From Chloroflexota bacterium (lineage in GTDB: Bacteria > Chloroflexota > UBA6077 > CF-72), in contig JAFAPL010000436.1 in assembly GCA_019247135.1 (NCBI GenBank), forward strand, positions 1-7,514: a DNA stretch of 7,514 bases, written 5' to 3'. Numbering within the stretch: the stretch's first letter is position 1; every line of letters starts with the position of its first letter. A program made the position numbers and the translations under genes. Positions 6,894 through 7,514 of the stretch are shown here, one piece after another. The notes below the pieces were generated by a model. That model ran no database searches and was not told the DNA's origin. It saw only the letters and a list, made by a program, of their open reading frames with translations.

Positions 6894-6992
6894 GGTGCTC
6901 AACACTGCCATGCAACCGGGCACCGCAGCAAGCGGGGCGGGCCACAGTGTCGCAGTGGGGTGGAACGGCGTTGCCGGGGCGGGGCTAACTTC
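6894..6992. other. Intergenic region upstream of the OsmC-like gene
   Basis: These 99 bases probably hold the leader, and possibly a promoter, of the OsmC-like gene, but no recognisable -10/-35 pair or Shine-Dalgarno sequence is seen. The nine-base sequence CGGGGCGGG occurs at 6933-6941 and again at 6975-6983, 42 bases apart. In such G+C-rich DNA this may be chance. Alternative in-frame starts for the OsmC-like gene (6911 and 6923) fall inside this stretch. Confidence 0.25.
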
Positions 6993-7514
6993 TCAGTCGT
7001 CCTTCTCGTCGCGCTGGTCGCCGAGGGTGCCGCCGAGGGCCACGAAGCGCTGCAGGACGTCGTTCAGGCGCGCCTCGGCATCGGGCAGGGCGATGTCCGG
7101 GTCCTGCTGGACGCTGTTGAGCTCGGCTTCGAGTTGGTTGACAGTGTCGGCCACGTCGTCCGGCACGTTGTGTGGGTCGTCGACCGGCTGGTTGTACTGG
7201 ATGGCGCGAGAAACGGTGAGGCAGCCGGTGCAGCTGGTGTTGATGGCGAAGGCGTAGTTCTGGGGCGCCACGGTGGTGGCCCGCTCGGCCGAGTAGAGGT
7301 TGATCTGGAGGGCGATGGCCAGCGTCTGGCAGCTGGTGCAGGTGCCCTCAGCGTAGGCCTCGTTGAGCGGCTCGACGCGACGGCCGGGGATGGTGTTGAC
7401 CTGGATGTTGGCCCGCACCCGCAGCTGGCTGTCGGTGCAGTTATGGATCACCATCAGGTTGCGACCGTTGCCGGTGTGGAACTCGTCGCGGTCGTCGCCC
7501 TGCTGGTTGTCTTC
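6993..7514 (-). CDS. Protein of unknown function with two C-T-x-C motifs, N-terminus cut by window edge
   Basis: The frame is open from the right edge to the TGA at 6993-6995, giving 173 residues of a longer protein. An ATG at 7454 exists, but the coding frame continues upstream without a stop (residues such as DNQQGDDRDEFHTGNGRN), so it need not be the start. The visible part has an Asn/Asp-rich lead, then CTSCQTLAIALQINL (from base 7340) and CTGCLTVSRAIQYN (from base 7232), 36 residues apart, an evident internal repeat. A charged, probably helical tail with DAEARLNDVLQRF and DQRDEKDD ends it. No hydrophobic membrane segment is seen in this part. I do not recognise a characterised function. 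It recalls the C-terminal region of proteins annotated as putative peptide zinc metalloproteases in actinobacteria, from memory and untested. The paired CxxC motifs could form disulfides or bind metal. Confidence 0.75.
   Translation of the reverse strand, partial: EDNQQGDDRDEFHTGNGRNLMVIHNCTDSQLRVRANIQVNTIPGRRVEPLNEAYAEGTCTSCQTLAIALQINLYSAERATTVAPQNYAFAINTSCTGCLTVSRAIQYNQPVDDPHNVPDDVADTVNQLEAELNSVQQDPDIALPDAEARLNDVLQRFVALGGTLGDQRDEKDD

Noticed and set aside
6942..6958. CCAC...GTGG as a hairpin or operator before the OsmC-like gene
   Set aside because: Only four base pairs flank a nine-base unpaired centre; too weak to support a claim.

Overview
The window is G+C-rich, densely packed chromosomal DNA with six protein genes, two of them cut by the window edges. 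The best guess for the source is a Chloroflexota bacterium. The main clue is the substrate-binding lipoprotein: it has a twin-arginine-type leader, a lipobox cysteine and then a Pro/Thr/Ala-rich linker, a style common in that phylum. The OsmC-type protein and the two-CxxC protein at the right edge also fit Chloroflexota or Actinomycetota. This placement is inference; there is no rRNA or marker gene here.

Left part, minus strand (2755 down to 1): a NitT/TauT-type (NMT1/THI5-like) ABC substrate-binding lipoprotein is followed by an S9-family prolyl-oligopeptidase-type serine peptidase. Their stop and start codons overlap as ATGA, so the two are probably translationally coupled. The peptidase runs off the left edge just after its catalytic Asp. 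No ABC permease or ATPase is visible.

Centre, plus strand (2802 to 6309): an FGGY-family carbohydrate kinase overlaps by 11 bases a short-chain dehydrogenase of polyol-dehydrogenase character. After a 135-base gap comes a medium-chain zinc-type alcohol dehydrogenase. The kinase and SDR would suit a pathway in which a polyol is oxidised to a ketose and then phosphorylated; the true substrate is unknown. The kinase and the binding protein diverge from a 46-base gap that holds a perfect 14-base palindrome almost exactly in the middle, a good candidate for a shared operator.

Right part, minus strand (7514 down to 6351): the 3' part of a gene for a protein of unknown function with a duplicated C-T-x-C motif, then an OsmC/Ohr-like thiol protein that converges on the alcohol dehydrogenase with 41 bases between them.

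I saw no RNA gene, insertion sequence, CRISPR array or phage gene. The points most worth a second look are the central palindrome, the coupled binding protein and peptidase, the altered catalytic zinc site of the alcohol dehydrogenase (GDE in place of GHE, CHSC in place of CHSD), and the two-CxxC repeat protein. I found no convincing evidence of a wholly new multi-gene system.
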